NCBI GenBank assembly: GCA_030837785.1
Contig: JAUQYA010000069.1
Coordinates: 1 to 61,548 of the forward strand
DNA length: 61,548 nt
Origin: Albidovulum sp.
GTDB taxonomy: Bacteria; Pseudomonadota; Alphaproteobacteria; Rhodobacterales; Rhodobacteraceae
Reading direction: 5' to 3'
In this document: one piece after another, positions 32,078 through 41,320 of the stretch
Layout of the letters: each line of letters opens with the position of its first letter
Numbering within the stretch: the first letter of the stretch is position 1
Translations under genes and position numbers: made by a program
Notes under the pieces: model-generated
Told to the model about the DNA's origin: nothing
Database searches by the model: none
What the model saw: only the letters and a program-made list of their open reading frames with translations

Positions 32078-33598
32078 ATGACCCCGCCGAAGCCCGTCGT
32101 CCTGTGCATTCTCGACGGCTGGGGTCTTGCCGAGGCGACCGAGGGCAACGCCGTGGCGCTGGCCCGGACGCCGGTCTTCGACCGGATCATGGCCGAATGC
32201 CCGCATGCCCGGCTGGTCACCCACGGGCCGGACGTGGGCCTGCCCACGGGCCAGATGGGCAATTCCGAGGTCGGCCACACCAACATCGGCGCCGGCCGGG
32301 TGGTGGCGATGGACCTTGGCCAGATCGACCTCGCGATCGAGGACCGGAGCTTCTTTTCGAATGCCGCCATCACCGCCTTCATCCAGTCGCTGAGCGCGAG
32401 CGGCGGCACCGCGCATCTGATGGGGGTGATTTCCGACGGCGGCGTGCACGGGCACATCGACCATCTGATTGCCGCCTGCGAGATGGTGGCGAAGGCGGGC
32501 GTGCCGGTCGCGCTTCATGCCGTGACCGACGGGCGCGACGTGGCGCCCAAGTCAGCCGAAGGGTTCGTGGCCGACCTGATGCGGAGGTTGCCGGCCGGTG
32601 CGCGGGTGGCCACGGTGACCGGGCGCTATTTCGCGATGGACCGCGACAGCCGCTGGGACCGTGTCGCGCGCGCCTATGCGGCGATGGTGAAGGGCGAGGG
32701 GCTGGCCTCTACCACACCCGGGGCCGCCGTGGCCGAAGCCTACGGGCGCGGCGAGACCGACGAGTTCATCCAGCCCACGGTGATCGCGGGCTACGAGGGC
32801 GCCAGGGACGGCGACGGATTCTTCTGCCTCAACTTCCGCGCCGACCGCGCGCGGGAAATCCTGCTCGCGGTGGGCGAGGACGCCTGCGCGGGCTTCGAGC
32901 GGGGAACGCGCCCGCATTGGGCCGCGCTCCTCGGCATGGTCGATTACTCGAAGACCCACGACACCTTCATGGCCGCGGCCTATCCGAAGCGGCCAGTGGT
33001 CAACACGCTCGGGTCATGGGTCGCCAGCCACGGCCGCACCCAGTTCCGTCTGGCGGAGACGGAGAAGTACCCTCATGTCACCTTCTTCCTGAACGGCGGC
33101 AGGGAGGCCCCCGAGAAAGGCGAGGACCGCTACATGGCGCCCTCGCCGAAGGTGGCGACCTACGACCTGAAGCCCGAGATGTCGGCGTCCGAGGTGACCG
33201 ACCACCTCGTCGCGGCGATCGGCGGGGGCTATGACCTGATCGTGGTGAACTACGCCAACCCAGACATGGTCGGCCATACCGGCGTGCTGTCGGCCGCCAT
33301 CGCCGCGGTGGAGACGGTGGACAGTGGCCTCGGCCGGGCCGTCGCCGCGCTGGAGGCGGCGGGCGGCGCGATGATCGTCACCGCCGACCACGGCAACTGC
33401 GAGGTGATGATCGACCCGGTGACGGGCGGGCCCCACACCGCCCACACCACCAACCCGGTGCCGGTGGTGCTTGTCGGCGGGCCGGCGGGGGCGCGGCTGA
33501 GGAACGGGCGGCTGGCCGATCTGGCGCCGACGGTCCTCGACCTCATGGGCCTGCCGCTGCCGCCCGAGATGACCGGCCGGAGCCTCATCGAACGGTGA
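32078..33598 (+). CDS. gpmI: 2,3-bisphosphoglycerate-independent phosphoglycerate mutase
   Basis: Manganese enzyme interconverting 3- and 2-phosphoglycerate in glycolysis. The 506-aa product has VVLCILDGWGLAEATEGNAV at the N-terminus (metal Asp) and the phospho-acceptor Ser in GQMGNSEVGHTNIGAGR near residue 62. VGHTGVLSAAIAAVETVD, MIVTADHGNCEVMIDP near 440 and TAHTTNPVPVVLVGG near 460 complete the metal site. I chose ATG 32078; in-frame ATGs at 32051 and 32072 are possible. The TGA overlaps the next gene by one base. Confidence 0.95.
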   Translation: MTPPKPVVLCILDGWGLAEATEGNAVALARTPVFDRIMAECPHARLVTHGPDVGLPTGQMGNSEVGHTNIGAGRVVAMDLGQIDLAIEDRSFFSNAAITAFIQSLSASGGTAHLMGVISDGGVHGHIDHLIAACEMVAKAGVPVALHAVTDGRDVAPKSAEGFVADLMRRLPAGARVATVTGRYFAMDRDSRWDRVARAYAAMVKGEGLASTTPGAAVAEAYGRGETDEFIQPTVIAGYEGARDGDGFFCLNFRADRAREILLAVGEDACAGFERGTRPHWAALLGMVDYSKTHDTFMAAAYPKRPVVNTLGSWVASHGRTQFRLAETEKYPHVTFFLNGGREAPEKGEDRYMAPSPKVATYDLKPEMSASEVTDHLVAAIGGGYDLIVVNYANPDMVGHTGVLSAAIAAVETVDSGLGRAVAALEAAGGAMIVTADHGNCEVMIDPVTGGPHTAHTTNPVPVVLVGGPAGARLRNGRLADLAPTVLDLMGLPLPPEMTGRSLIER

Positions 33599-34731
33599 TG
33601 CGCGCCGCTGCCGTCCTCCTCGCGCTTGCGCTTGCCTTCGGGCCTCCCGCCCGGGCGGCCGACCCGGCCGCCCCCGGGGGCGAGGCGGCGGCGGCGGAAC
33701 TGCGGAGCGCGATCGAGGCGCTGAACGCGGCCGAGGGATCGCGCGAGCGTGTGGCGGCGCTGACGCGGACGATCCAGGCCTATGAGAACGGGCTTGGGGT
33801 CCTGCGCGACACGCTCCGGCGGGCAAAGGCGCGCGAGGCGGCGATCGAAACCTCGTTCGAGGCCGGGCGCGACCGGATCGGCCAATTGCTCGGTGTCCTG
33901 GCGATGATGGAACGCGACCCGGCGCCGCTTCTCCTCCTGCATCCCGACGGGCCCCTGGGGACGGCGCGGTCGGGCATGATCCTCGCCTCGGTGACGCCCG
34001 CGCTCCAGGCCGAGGCCGAAACGCTGCGTGGCCAGCTCGAGGAACTGAAGCGCCTGCGCGCGCTGCAATCCGACGTCACCGCCACGCTCCAGCGCGGGCT
34101 CGACGCGGCGCAGGCCGCGCGCGCCGCGCTCAGCCAGGCGATCCAGGACCGCACCGACCTGCCGCGCCGCTTCCTCGAGGATCCCGAGGAGCTGAAGGCA
34201 CTGGTCGCGAGCGCCGACAGCCTCGATGCCCTTGCTGCCGGGCTTTCGGCGATGGAAACCGACATCGGCGCGCCGATGGGCGATTTCGAGGGCGCAAGGG
34301 GAACGCTTCCGCTGCCCGTCCACGGCGCGCTGCTGCGCCGTGCGGGCGAGGCCGACGCGGCAGGCATCCGCCGCCCCGGCGTCCTGATCGCAACCCGCCC
34401 CGGCGCGCTGGTCACCGCGCCCTGGTCCGCGACGATCCGCTACCGCGGCCCCCTTCTCGACTACGGAAATGTGATGATCGTGGAACCCGCCTCGGGCTAT
34501 CTTCTGGTTCTCGCCGGCCTCGGCACCGTCTTCGGCGAAACCGGCGACGTGCTGGAGGCCGGCGCGCCGCTGGGGCTGATGGGCGGGGGGGGGCCGGGCG
34601 GCGCGGATGCGGCCGGCCCGGTCGAAGAAGGCGGTGGCGCCGAACGCACGGAAACGCTTTATATGGAACTGAGACAGGGCAAGGAGCCCGTGGACCCCGC
34701 CCCGTGGTTCACCGATACAAGGGAAGACTGA
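33598..34731 (+). CDS. EnvC-like murein hydrolase activator with degenerate LytM domain
   Basis: A 377-aa exported protein. It has a signal peptide (MRAAAVLLALALAFGPPARA), a long coiled coil (residues 30-200), and a C-terminal LytM-type domain (APWSATIRYRGPLLDYGNVM ... ETLYMELRQGKEPVDPAPWF). The His and Asp zinc ligands of active LytM peptidases are missing: the usual YAH reads LAG and the HLHFE-type motif reads LYMELR. This matches EnvC, which activates cell-division amidases rather than cutting peptidoglycan itself. The start ATG shares one base with the gpmI stop. ctpA follows 3 bp later, a common pairing. Confidence 0.87.
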   Translation: MRAAAVLLALALAFGPPARAADPAAPGGEAAAAELRSAIEALNAAEGSRERVAALTRTIQAYENGLGVLRDTLRRAKAREAAIETSFEAGRDRIGQLLGVLAMMERDPAPLLLLHPDGPLGTARSGMILASVTPALQAEAETLRGQLEELKRLRALQSDVTATLQRGLDAAQAARAALSQAIQDRTDLPRRFLEDPEELKALVASADSLDALAAGLSAMETDIGAPMGDFEGARGTLPLPVHGALLRRAGEADAAGIRRPGVLIATRPGALVTAPWSATIRYRGPLLDYGNVMIVEPASGYLLVLAGLGTVFGETGDVLEAGAPLGLMGGGGPGGADAAGPVEEGGGAERTETLYMELRQGKEPVDPAPWFTDTRED

Positions 34732-34734
34732 GAG

Positions 34735-36078
34735 ATGCGGAAATTTCTGATGGCTGCCCTTGGCGGCACGGTCGCCGGCGTGGTGCTGACGACCCAGGTG
34801 GCGGGGCCCCTGGTGGCGCAGGAGACCGACAAGCCCAATGTCTACGAGCAGCTCGACCTGTTCGGCGACATTTTCGAACGCATCCGCTCGCAATACGTGG
34901 AGCCGGTCGACGAGGGCAAGCTGATCGAGGCCGCGATCAACGGCATGCTCACCTCTCTCGACCCCCATTCCAGCTACCTGGCCCCCGACGCCTTCGACGA
35001 CATGCGGGTGCAGACCCGCGGCGAATTCGGCGGGCTGGGCATCGAGGTCACCCAGGAGGAAGGCTTCATCAAGGTCGTCTCGCCGATGGACGGGACGCCC
35101 GCGGCCGAGGCCGGCATCCAGGCGGGCGACTTCATCACCCATGTCGACGGCGAAAGCGTGCTGGGCCTGACGCTCGACCAGGCGGTGGACAAGATGCGCG
35201 GGCCGGTCGGATCCGAGATCGTCGTGACCGTCGCCCGCAAGGGGGTCGAGGAGCCGTTCGACGTCTCGATCATCCGCGACACGATCAAGCTGACCGCCGC
35301 GCGCGGTCGGCTCGAGGGGCACACCGTCGTCCTCAGGGTCACCACGTTCAACGACCAGACCTATGACAACATGGCCGATGCGCTGAAGAAGTCGGTCGAG
35401 GAAGCCGGCGGCATGGACAAGATCAACGGCTTCGTCCTTGACCTCAGGAACAATCCGGGCGGGCTTCTCACCCAGGCGATCGAGGTTTCCGACGCCTTCC
35501 TCGACAAGGGCGAAATCGTCTCCACCCGCGGCCGGAACCCGCAGGACAGCGAACGGTTCAACGCCGAGCCGGGTGATCTGGCCGAGGGCAAGCCGGTCGT
35601 CGTGCTGATCAACGGCGGGTCGGCATCGGCGTCGGAAATCGTCACCGGCGCGCTTCAGGACCATCGCCGCGCCATCGTCGTCGGCACCAAGTCCTTCGGC
35701 AAGGGTTCGGTCCAGACGGTGATCCCGCTCAAGGGGGAAGGTGCGATGCGCCTGACCACCGCGCGCTACTACACGCCGTCCGGTCGTTCGATCCAGGCGC
35801 TCGGGATCGCGCCGGACATCGTCGTCGAGCAGCCGAAGCCGAAACCCGCCGACCCGGCCGCCACCACCGAGCCGGAATCGGCGGCGACCCAGTCCCGCTC
35901 CGAGGCCGATCTGCGCGGGGCGATCACCAACGACACGATGAGCGATGACGAGAAGCGCGTCTGGGAGGAAGAGCAGTCGAAGGCGGAAGCGGCGGCGAAA
36001 CTGCGCGAGGATGACTACCAGCTCGCCTATGCGATCGACATCCTGAAGGGCCTCTCGGCCATCGCCGTCGCCGAATGA
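34735..36078 (+). CDS. ctpA: Carboxy-terminal processing protease (S41 family)
   Basis: Periplasmic serine protease that trims C-termini of envelope proteins and peptidoglycan hydrolases. The 447-aa product has a signal peptide or anchor (FLMAALGGTVAGVVLTTQVA). A PDZ domain lies near residues 95-170 (GLGIEVTQEEGFIKVVSPMD). The catalytic Ser is in INGGSASASEIVTGALQ near 300 and the Lys in GTKSFGKGSVQTVIPL near 325. The C-terminal 70 residues are charged. Its 3' end overlaps rppH by 4 bp. Confidence 0.95.
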   Translation: MRKFLMAALGGTVAGVVLTTQVAGPLVAQETDKPNVYEQLDLFGDIFERIRSQYVEPVDEGKLIEAAINGMLTSLDPHSSYLAPDAFDDMRVQTRGEFGGLGIEVTQEEGFIKVVSPMDGTPAAEAGIQAGDFITHVDGESVLGLTLDQAVDKMRGPVGSEIVVTVARKGVEEPFDVSIIRDTIKLTAARGRLEGHTVVLRVTTFNDQTYDNMADALKKSVEEAGGMDKINGFVLDLRNNPGGLLTQAIEVSDAFLDKGEIVSTRGRNPQDSERFNAEPGDLAEGKPVVVLINGGSASASEIVTGALQDHRRAIVVGTKSFGKGSVQTVIPLKGEGAMRLTTARYYTPSGRSIQALGIAPDIVVEQPKPKPADPAATTEPESAATQSRSEADLRGAITNDTMSDDEKRVWEEEQSKAEAAAKLREDDYQLAYAIDILKGLSAIAVAE

Positions 36079-36560
36079 GCCCCGAGGAGGCCGCCCGCCT
36101 GCCCTACCGGCCCTGTGTCGGCGTCGTTCTGATCAACGACGCCGGCCTGGTCTTCGCCGGACGCCGGATCGACGGTCCGGCCTCGGCCTGGCAGATGCCG
36201 CAGGGTGGCATCGACGCGGGCGAGAAGCCGCGCAAGGCCGCCCTGCGCGAGCTGAAGGAAGAAACCGGGGTGACGGCGGGGCTTGTCGATTTCATCGCCA
36301 AGACCCCCGGATGGGTGACCTACGACCTGCCGGACGAGCTTCTCGGCAAGGTCTGGGGCGGACGGTATCGGGGCCAGACGCAGCGGTGGTTCCTGTTCCG
36401 CTTCCGCGGCCGGGATGCGGATATCGACATCGCCACCGAACATCCGGAATTCTCCGAATGGCGCTGGCTGACGGCCGAGGAGCTGCTTTCCACCATCGTG
36501 CCGTTCAAGCGGCGGGTCTATGAGGCGGTCATTGCCGCCTTCCGCGAGCATCTGTCGTGA
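36075..36560 (+). CDS. rppH: RNA 5'-pyrophosphohydrolase RppH
   Basis: Nudix hydrolase that removes pyrophosphate from the 5' end of transcripts and so starts mRNA decay. The 161-aa product has YRPCVGVVLINDAGLVFAGR, the Nudix box GGIDAGEKPRKAALRELKEE followed by TGV near residue 43, and the RppH-type GQTQRWFLFRF near 100. It overlaps ctpA by 4 bp, making gpmI, EnvC-like, ctpA and rppH one compact unit. A hairpin follows the stop. Confidence 0.94.
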   Translation: MSPEEAARLPYRPCVGVVLINDAGLVFAGRRIDGPASAWQMPQGGIDAGEKPRKAALRELKEETGVTAGLVDFIAKTPGWVTYDLPDELLGKVWGGRYRGQTQRWFLFRFRGRDADIDIATEHPEFSEWRWLTAEELLSTIVPFKRRVYEAVIAAFREHLS

Positions 36561-36570
36561 CGGGCACCGC

Positions 36571-36596
36571 GGCCCCCGGCGGATCGTCCGGGGGCC
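36571..36596. terminator. Hairpin between convergent rppH and the LivK-like gene
   Basis: Perfect 9-bp stem GGCCCCCGG / CCGGGGGCC with an 8-nt loop, located between two stop codons of opposite strands. It probably works for both directions; no U-tract is present. Confidence 0.6.
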
Positions 36597-36618
36597 ACTG
36601 GAAACCTGTAGGACGGGC

Positions 36619-37839
36619 CTACTCGAAGGCGCTCGCCGGGTAGAACTTGACGTTCTCCCACTTGCCGTCCTTGGCCTGCTGGATCGAATACGACCCGGCG
36701 GGCGTGCCGCTTTTGTCAAGCGCCAGCGGCCCCGACGCGCCTTCGTAGTTGATGTCCTTGCCGGCGGCGATCGCCTCCTTGCCGGCCGCGAAGGAACCGA
36801 CCGGCTCGCCGCCGTCGGCGATGTCGCGGATCACGGCGTTGATCGCCTCGCCGGTGCAGGCATCGGCCTTCTCGAGCGACAGCGCCAGGAGGTTCGCCAT
36901 GTCGAAGGAGTTCGCGGCGAAGGGGCCGGGCTCTCCGCCCTTCTTTTCCTTGTAGAGGGCCTCGAAAGCCTTGAACTCCGGCAGCGAGGCATCGGCATCG
37001 GCGAATTCGACATAGGCGCGGTCGTTGATGTATTGGGCACCGACCGCGTCGAAGACCTCCGGCACCGCGAGATCGGCGGTGAAGAGCCATTCGCCCTCGA
37101 ACCCGCCGGCCGTCGCCTCCTTGATCACGGTGACGCCGGATTCCTGCCCGCCGGCGAGATAGATCGCGTCAGGCGCGTTGGCCAGGACCGAGACCAGTTC
37201 GGCCTGATACGACGGCTGGCCGGGGTTGTAGACGACGTAGTCGGTCAGCTCGGTCCCCGAGGCCTCCAGCTTTTCCTTTGCCACCTGCGCCGGAGAGATC
37301 GTCGATTCCTCGTTCTGCACCAGGAAGGCCACGCGCTTGTAGCCCTTGTCGGACAGCCAGAGCCCCGAGGCCGCACCATCGCCAAGGTCCGAGGAGACCG
37401 TGCGGTAGACGTAGTCGCCGCCCAGTTCGTTCAGCGTGATCGTGCCGGCATAGGGCGACATGATCACGGTCTTGCTGCGCTTGGCGAGATCGACGAGGGC
37501 GACCATCACGCCCGAGGTCGGCCCGACGAGGGCGACGGCGCCTTCCGATTCGATCATCTTCGTGGCTTCGCGGATGCCGGTTTCGGGGTTGCCGCCGGTG
37601 TCTGCGACGACGGTGCGGATGGTGCCGCATTTCGTGCCGCCGGCGGCATTGACCTCGGCCACGCCAAGCTCCACCGCCTCGGCGACGATCTTGCCGAATT
37701 CGCCAAGCTCCCCGGTCAGCGGCACGAGGATGCCGACCGTCACCTCGTCGGCCTGCGCCGCCAAGGGCGCGGCCGCGAAGGCTCCGGCGAGCAGCGCCGA
37801 CGTGAGCAGCCTGCCCCTTGTGGTCTTCATCGTCTTCAT
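36619..37839 (-). CDS. Branched-chain-type ABC transporter substrate-binding protein (LivK-like)
   Basis: Periplasmic type I binding protein, 406 aa, with a signal peptide (LLTSALLAGAFAAAPLAAQA). The mature N-terminus VTVGILVPLTGELGEFGKIV and the middle region ALVGPTSGVMVALVDLAKRS are typical of the LivK/amide-binding group. GGGAGGA lies just upstream of the ATG. It is the last gene of livH-M-G-F-K, an unusual position for a binding protein, and the operon appears to start at the MarR-type site at 41228. The ligand is unlikely to be read from sequence; context suggests an N-heterocycle or amide. Confidence 0.87.
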   Translation of the reverse strand: MKTMKTTRGRLLTSALLAGAFAAAPLAAQADEVTVGILVPLTGELGEFGKIVAEAVELGVAEVNAAGGTKCGTIRTVVADTGGNPETGIREATKMIESEGAVALVGPTSGVMVALVDLAKRSKTVIMSPYAGTITLNELGGDYVYRTVSSDLGDGAASGLWLSDKGYKRVAFLVQNEESTISPAQVAKEKLEASGTELTDYVVYNPGQPSYQAELVSVLANAPDAIYLAGGQESGVTVIKEATAGGFEGEWLFTADLAVPEVFDAVGAQYINDRAYVEFADADASLPEFKAFEALYKEKKGGEPGPFAANSFDMANLLALSLEKADACTGEAINAVIRDIADGGEPVGSFAAGKEAIAAGKDINYEGASGPLALDKSGTPAGSYSIQQAKDGKWENVKFYPASAFE

Positions 37840-37859
37840 TTCATTCCTCCCTGTTGTCT

Positions 37860-38567
37860 TTAGGCGTTGACCTGAAGCAGCACTTCCTCCAGGCGCCCCG
37901 GCGCCAGGAGTGACTTCGCATCGACGGTTTCGGAATTGCGCCCGGCGTCGATCACGTAGGCGGTTCCGGAGACCGCGAGGATCTTCTCCGGGTTCTGTTC
38001 GACGACCCAGACGACACCCATCCCCTCTTCCGCGAGTTCCCGCACCCAGGACACGATGCGGTCGACGAAGATCGGGGCGAGTCCCGCGGTCGGCTCGTCG
38101 AGGATCAGGATGTCGGGCCCGGCGACGAGCGCCATCGCGATGGCGAGCGTCTGGCGTTCGCCGCCCGACAGGGTGGAGGCGGCCTGGTCCGACCGTTCCG
38201 CCAGGATCGGAAAACGACGCAGCACTTCCGCCACGCGCTCCTCCGCACCCTCGAAGGCCAGGGACGAGGCGCGCAGGTTGTCCCTGACCGCCAGCGCGGG
38301 GAACACGTTGCGGTCCTGCGGGACGACCCCCACCCCCGCCTTGCAGATCGACAGCGCCGAGTGCCCGACAAGGGAGTTCCCGCGATAGTGGATATCGCCC
38401 GCCATCACCGGCAGGTGGCCGGCGATCGTCTTCATCAGCGTGCTCTTGCCCGCGCCATTCGGGCCGAGGACGGCGGTGATCTCTTTCGGCGGCACCGTGA
38501 GGTCGATCCCGTGCAGGATCTGGACCTTGCCGTAGCCGGATTTCAGGCCGCTGACCTCAAGCTGCAT
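37860..38567 (-). CDS. ABC transporter ATP-binding protein, LivF-like
   Basis: One of two ATPases of the first branched-chain-type importer, 235 aa. Walker A is GPNGAGKSTLMKTIAG near residue 35, the signature STLSGGERQTLAIAMALVAG near 135, and Walker B ILILDEPTAGLAPIFVDRIV near 155. The H-loop position reads VVEQN, as is usual for LivF. The start overlaps the upstream ATPase gene by 11 bp. The binding-protein gene follows 20 bp downstream. Confidence 0.9.
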   Translation of the reverse strand: MQLEVSGLKSGYGKVQILHGIDLTVPPKEITAVLGPNGAGKSTLMKTIAGHLPVMAGDIHYRGNSLVGHSALSICKAGVGVVPQDRNVFPALAVRDNLRASSLAFEGAEERVAEVLRRFPILAERSDQAASTLSGGERQTLAIAMALVAGPDILILDEPTAGLAPIFVDRIVSWVRELAEEGMGVVWVVEQNPEKILAVSGTAYVIDAGRNSETVDAKSLLAPGRLEEVLLQVNA

Positions 38568-39330
38568 GGCCGGACCCCAGATAGGCGGTGATCACCCTCT
38601 CGTCCGCCTTGATCTCGCTCGGCGTTCCCTGCGACAGGAGCTGGCCGTTCTGGAGGACGACGACGGAATCGGCGATCTTCAGGAGGAAGTGGAGGTTGTG
38701 CTCGACGACGATGAGGGTGCGGCCCTCGGCGTGCAGGTCGACGAGGATGCGGGAGAGCTTCGCCTGAAGGCTGGGATCGACCCCGGCCGTGGGTTCGTCA
38801 AGGAGCAGGATCTTCGGGTCGCGGACAAGCTGGCGGGCGACCTCGAGCATCCTGAGCTCACCGCCCGACAGGTTGCCGACGTGATCGTTGATCCGGTCGG
38901 CAAGGCCGACGCGGGCCAGCACCGAGGCGGCCTTGTCGCGCAGCGCGCGCTCGCCCGTCCGCCAGCGGCCGAGGATCGCCGAGCCGATCGTCTCGCCCTC
39001 GTTGTCGGCGCCGACGATGACGTTGTCGAGCACCGTCAGCGAGGGGAAGGCGCGCGGGGTCTGGAAGGTGCGGCCGAGGCCGAGCGAGGCGATTTCCGAG
39101 GCGCGGGCCTTTGCCAGGTCCACGCCGTCGAGCAGGACCGCGCCCGAATCCGGCTTCAGCACGCCGGAGATGAGGTTGAACGTGGTGGACTTGCCGGCCC
39201 CGTTGGGCCCGATCAGGCCGAGGAACGTCCCCTCGGGCACCGTGAAGCTCAGCCCGGTGTCGCCGCCCACGGCTTTAAGCCCCCCGAAACGCTTGATGAT
39301 CCGGTCGACTACCAGAAGGTCGCGTGTCAT
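38557..39330 (-). CDS. ABC transporter ATP-binding protein, LivG-like
   Basis: Second ATPase of the first importer, 257 aa from ATG 39330 (the frame continues upstream but only as antisense-like sequence inside livM). Walker A GPNGAGKSTTFNLISG lies near residue 42, the LivG-type GLGRTFQTPRAFPSLTVLDN near 85, the signature NLSGGELRMLEVARQLVRDP near 145, Walker B ILLLDEPTAGVDP near 165, and the H-loop VVEHNLHFLL near 200. It overlaps livM by 4 bp and livF by 11 bp. Confidence 0.9.
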   Translation of the reverse strand: MTRDLLVVDRIIKRFGGLKAVGGDTGLSFTVPEGTFLGLIGPNGAGKSTTFNLISGVLKPDSGAVLLDGVDLAKARASEIASLGLGRTFQTPRAFPSLTVLDNVIVGADNEGETIGSAILGRWRTGERALRDKAASVLARVGLADRINDHVGNLSGGELRMLEVARQLVRDPKILLLDEPTAGVDPSLQAKLSRILVDLHAEGRTLIVVEHNLHFLLKIADSVVVLQNGQLLSQGTPSEIKADERVITAYLGSGHAA

Positions 39331-40256
39331 GCTGCCTGCCTTCTTCTGGAAAGCGCCTCGAACGGCTGCCAGCGCAAAATGAGGATGAACAGGATGCCGG
39401 TCACCACATCCTCGGCCGCGGCGGCGATTTCGGCGGCGCGGACGGATTCGAACGGGATCGCGCGGATCAGTTCCTGGAACCCGACCAGCGCCAGCGTTCC
39501 GATGACGACGCCGGCAAGCGTGCGCTCGCCGCCGAGGACCAGCGCGATCCAGATGAAGAAGGTGACCTCGGCCGAGAAGAGCTGGGGGTTCACCAGCGTG
39601 GTGATCATCGCATAGAGCGCGCCGGCGATCCCGATCGGCAGCGCCGTGATGACAAAGACCTGGAAGCGCAGGCCGCTCACATCCTTGCCGATCGCCTGCG
39701 CCGCGGTCTCGTCGTCGCGGATCGCGTCGACGGCGCGGCCGTAGGGCGAGGCGAGCAGGTGGCGGTAGGCGAGCGCGGTGACGAGCATCAGCAGGAACGC
39801 CGCACCGGCATAGACCACATCCTCGGACAGGCCGAAAAGCGCCGCATCGGGCCGTTCGACGTTGGCCAGCCCGACGGTGCCGTTGCCGATGCGCCGCTCG
39901 TTCACCAGAAGCGAGTTCAGCATCTCGGCGAAGGCGAAGGTGGTGAGCGCGAGGTATTCGCCGCGCAGCCGGAGCGTCGGCCAGCCGGTCAGCACGGCGA
40001 AGGCCATCGACACCAGGCCCGCGGCGATGACCCCCAGCCACCAGGGCTGGCCGAGCCCGACGAGGTACTGGTCAAGGCCGCTCGGCGGCGCCTGGGTCAC
40101 GATCGCATAGGCATAGGCACCGGCCGCGAAATAGGCGACGGTGCCGAAGTTGATCATGCCGCCGCGCGCGTATTGCACGTTGAGCGACAGCGTCAGCACC
40201 GAGAACAGGCTGCCATACATCACCACCGCGGTGACGAACTGCGCGAGGCCGGTCAT
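39327..40256 (-). CDS. Branched-chain-type ABC permease, LivM-like
   Basis: Inner-membrane permease, 309 aa with eight or more hydrophobic segments. The early NVQYARGGMINFGTVAYFAA near residue 26 and the cytoplasmic RAVDAIRDDETAAQAIGKDV near 180 are hallmarks of LivM proteins. ATG 40254-40256 overlaps the livH stop by 4 bp; the longer frame upstream is antisense-like and rejected. It pairs with the LivH-like permease. Confidence 0.9.
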   Translation of the reverse strand: MTGLAQFVTAVVMYGSLFSVLTLSLNVQYARGGMINFGTVAYFAAGAYAYAIVTQAPPSGLDQYLVGLGQPWWLGVIAAGLVSMAFAVLTGWPTLRLRGEYLALTTFAFAEMLNSLLVNERRIGNGTVGLANVERPDAALFGLSEDVVYAGAAFLLMLVTALAYRHLLASPYGRAVDAIRDDETAAQAIGKDVSGLRFQVFVITALPIGIAGALYAMITTLVNPQLFSAEVTFFIWIALVLGGERTLAGVVIGTLALVGFQELIRAIPFESVRAAEIAAAAEDVVTGILFILILRWQPFEALSRRRQAA

Positions 40257-41116
40257 GACGCCCTCTTCATCGACAGGCCCTCGGGGCGCACCAGAAGCGC
40301 GATGATGACCACCGCGAAGGCGATGAGCGGGCGGTATCCGGCGGGGATGAAGAACACCGAGACGTCCATCGCGATGCCGACGATCAGCCCGGCGACGATG
40401 ACGCTGTAGAGCGAGCCGAGACCGGCCAGGATCGCCACGGCGAGAATCTGGAGGATCTGGCCGAAGGCGATGTCGGTGGAGAGCGTGGCGACGAGCGCGA
40501 GCATCACGCCGGAAAGCCCGGCAAGGCCCGAGGACAGCAGCCAGGTGGCGCGCGAGGTCTGGCGGACGTCGATCCCGCGCGAGGCGGCAAGCTCCGGGTT
40601 CGACGCCATCGCACGGATCGCAAGGCCGGTCTTCGTCCGGTTCAGGAACAGCGCGAGCGACACCGAACTCAGCGCCGCCAGCGCGACCACGATCATCTGG
40701 TAGTTGGTGATCCGCAGGCCGAAGGCCCGGTAGGAGGTGGCCAGCGGGATGTCGAGCGTCCGGATCCCGGTGCCGACAACCATGTGCATCATGCCGGCGA
40801 TCACGTAGGCGACGCCGACCGAGGCGATCAGCACGACCGCCGGCCCCATCCGGCGGATCGGATCGTAGACGGCGCGGCCGATGAAGAGCCCGACGAAGGC
40901 CGTGGCGATGATCGCCGTCACCGCCGAGGGCACGATGTGCCAGCCGGCGGCCGCGTTCAGCCCCCAGGTGATGAAGGCCGAAACGCCGAGCATCTCGGCA
41001 TGGGCGATGTTGAGAAAGCCCTCCACCTGACGGGTCAGCGAAAAGCCGATCGTCGCCAGGATCAGGAAGCAGCCCGTCACCACCCCCGTCAGGGCATATT
41101 GCGCCAGTAAGGTCAA
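40253..41116 (-). CDS. Branched-chain-type ABC permease, LivH-like
   Basis: First gene of the MarR-linked transporter operon, 287 aa. The start is TTG 41116, chosen because the run GGGGGGAGGAG ends four bases ahead and the N-terminus (TLLAQYALTGVVTGCFLILA) then matches LivH; an ATG at 41149 is an alternative. Conserved segments are GFLNIAHAEMLGVSAFITW near residue 32 and IRAMASNPELAASRGIDVRQ near 175. Eight hydrophobic segments are visible. A promoter and GAAGTATGCTTC site lie about 110 bp upstream. Confidence 0.88.
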   Translation of the reverse strand: MTLLAQYALTGVVTGCFLILATIGFSLTRQVEGFLNIAHAEMLGVSAFITWGLNAAAGWHIVPSAVTAIIATAFVGLFIGRAVYDPIRRMGPAVVLIASVGVAYVIAGMMHMVVGTGIRTLDIPLATSYRAFGLRITNYQMIVVALAALSSVSLALFLNRTKTGLAIRAMASNPELAASRGIDVRQTSRATWLLSSGLAGLSGVMLALVATLSTDIAFGQILQILAVAILAGLGSLYSVIVAGLIVGIAMDVSVFFIPAGYRPLIAFAVVIIALLVRPEGLSMKRAS

Positions 41117-41227
41117 ACGGCTCCTCCCCCCTCTCCGGCCGGACGCCATGCGGCCGGTCGATTCCCCCGCAGCCCGGCATCCGTTCCGCCCGGTTCGGCG
41201 GCCCTGCCGTGATCGCTGTCTATTTAC

Positions 41228-41239
41228 GAAGTATGCTTC
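41228..41239 (-). promoter_or_regulatory. MarR-type operator A in front of livHMGFK
   Basis: GAAGTATGCTTC. On the minus strand it contains the -10 CATACT (41230-41235); the -35 TTGCGT lies at 41252-41257 with a 16-bp spacer. One of four near-identical sites in the catabolic region. A repressor bound here would cover the -10. Confidence 0.68.
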
Positions 41240-41320
41240 TCTTTACTGCAAACGCAACGGTTTTCTTTGCCGATGGCACTGGCGGGGTATCGGGCGGCCG
41301 TCGCAGGCCGTGCGCAGGAT

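Noticed and set aside
33250..35664. An 804-codon minus-strand open frame across gpmI, the EnvC-like gene and ctpA
   Set aside because: Same GC artefact; three well-supported genes occupy the plus strand and the antisense product has no family features.
39443..39453. CGGATTCGAAC, resembling the T-loop of a tRNA on the minus strand
   Set aside because: It lies inside the LivM-like coding frame and no acceptor stem or anticodon arm can be built around it.
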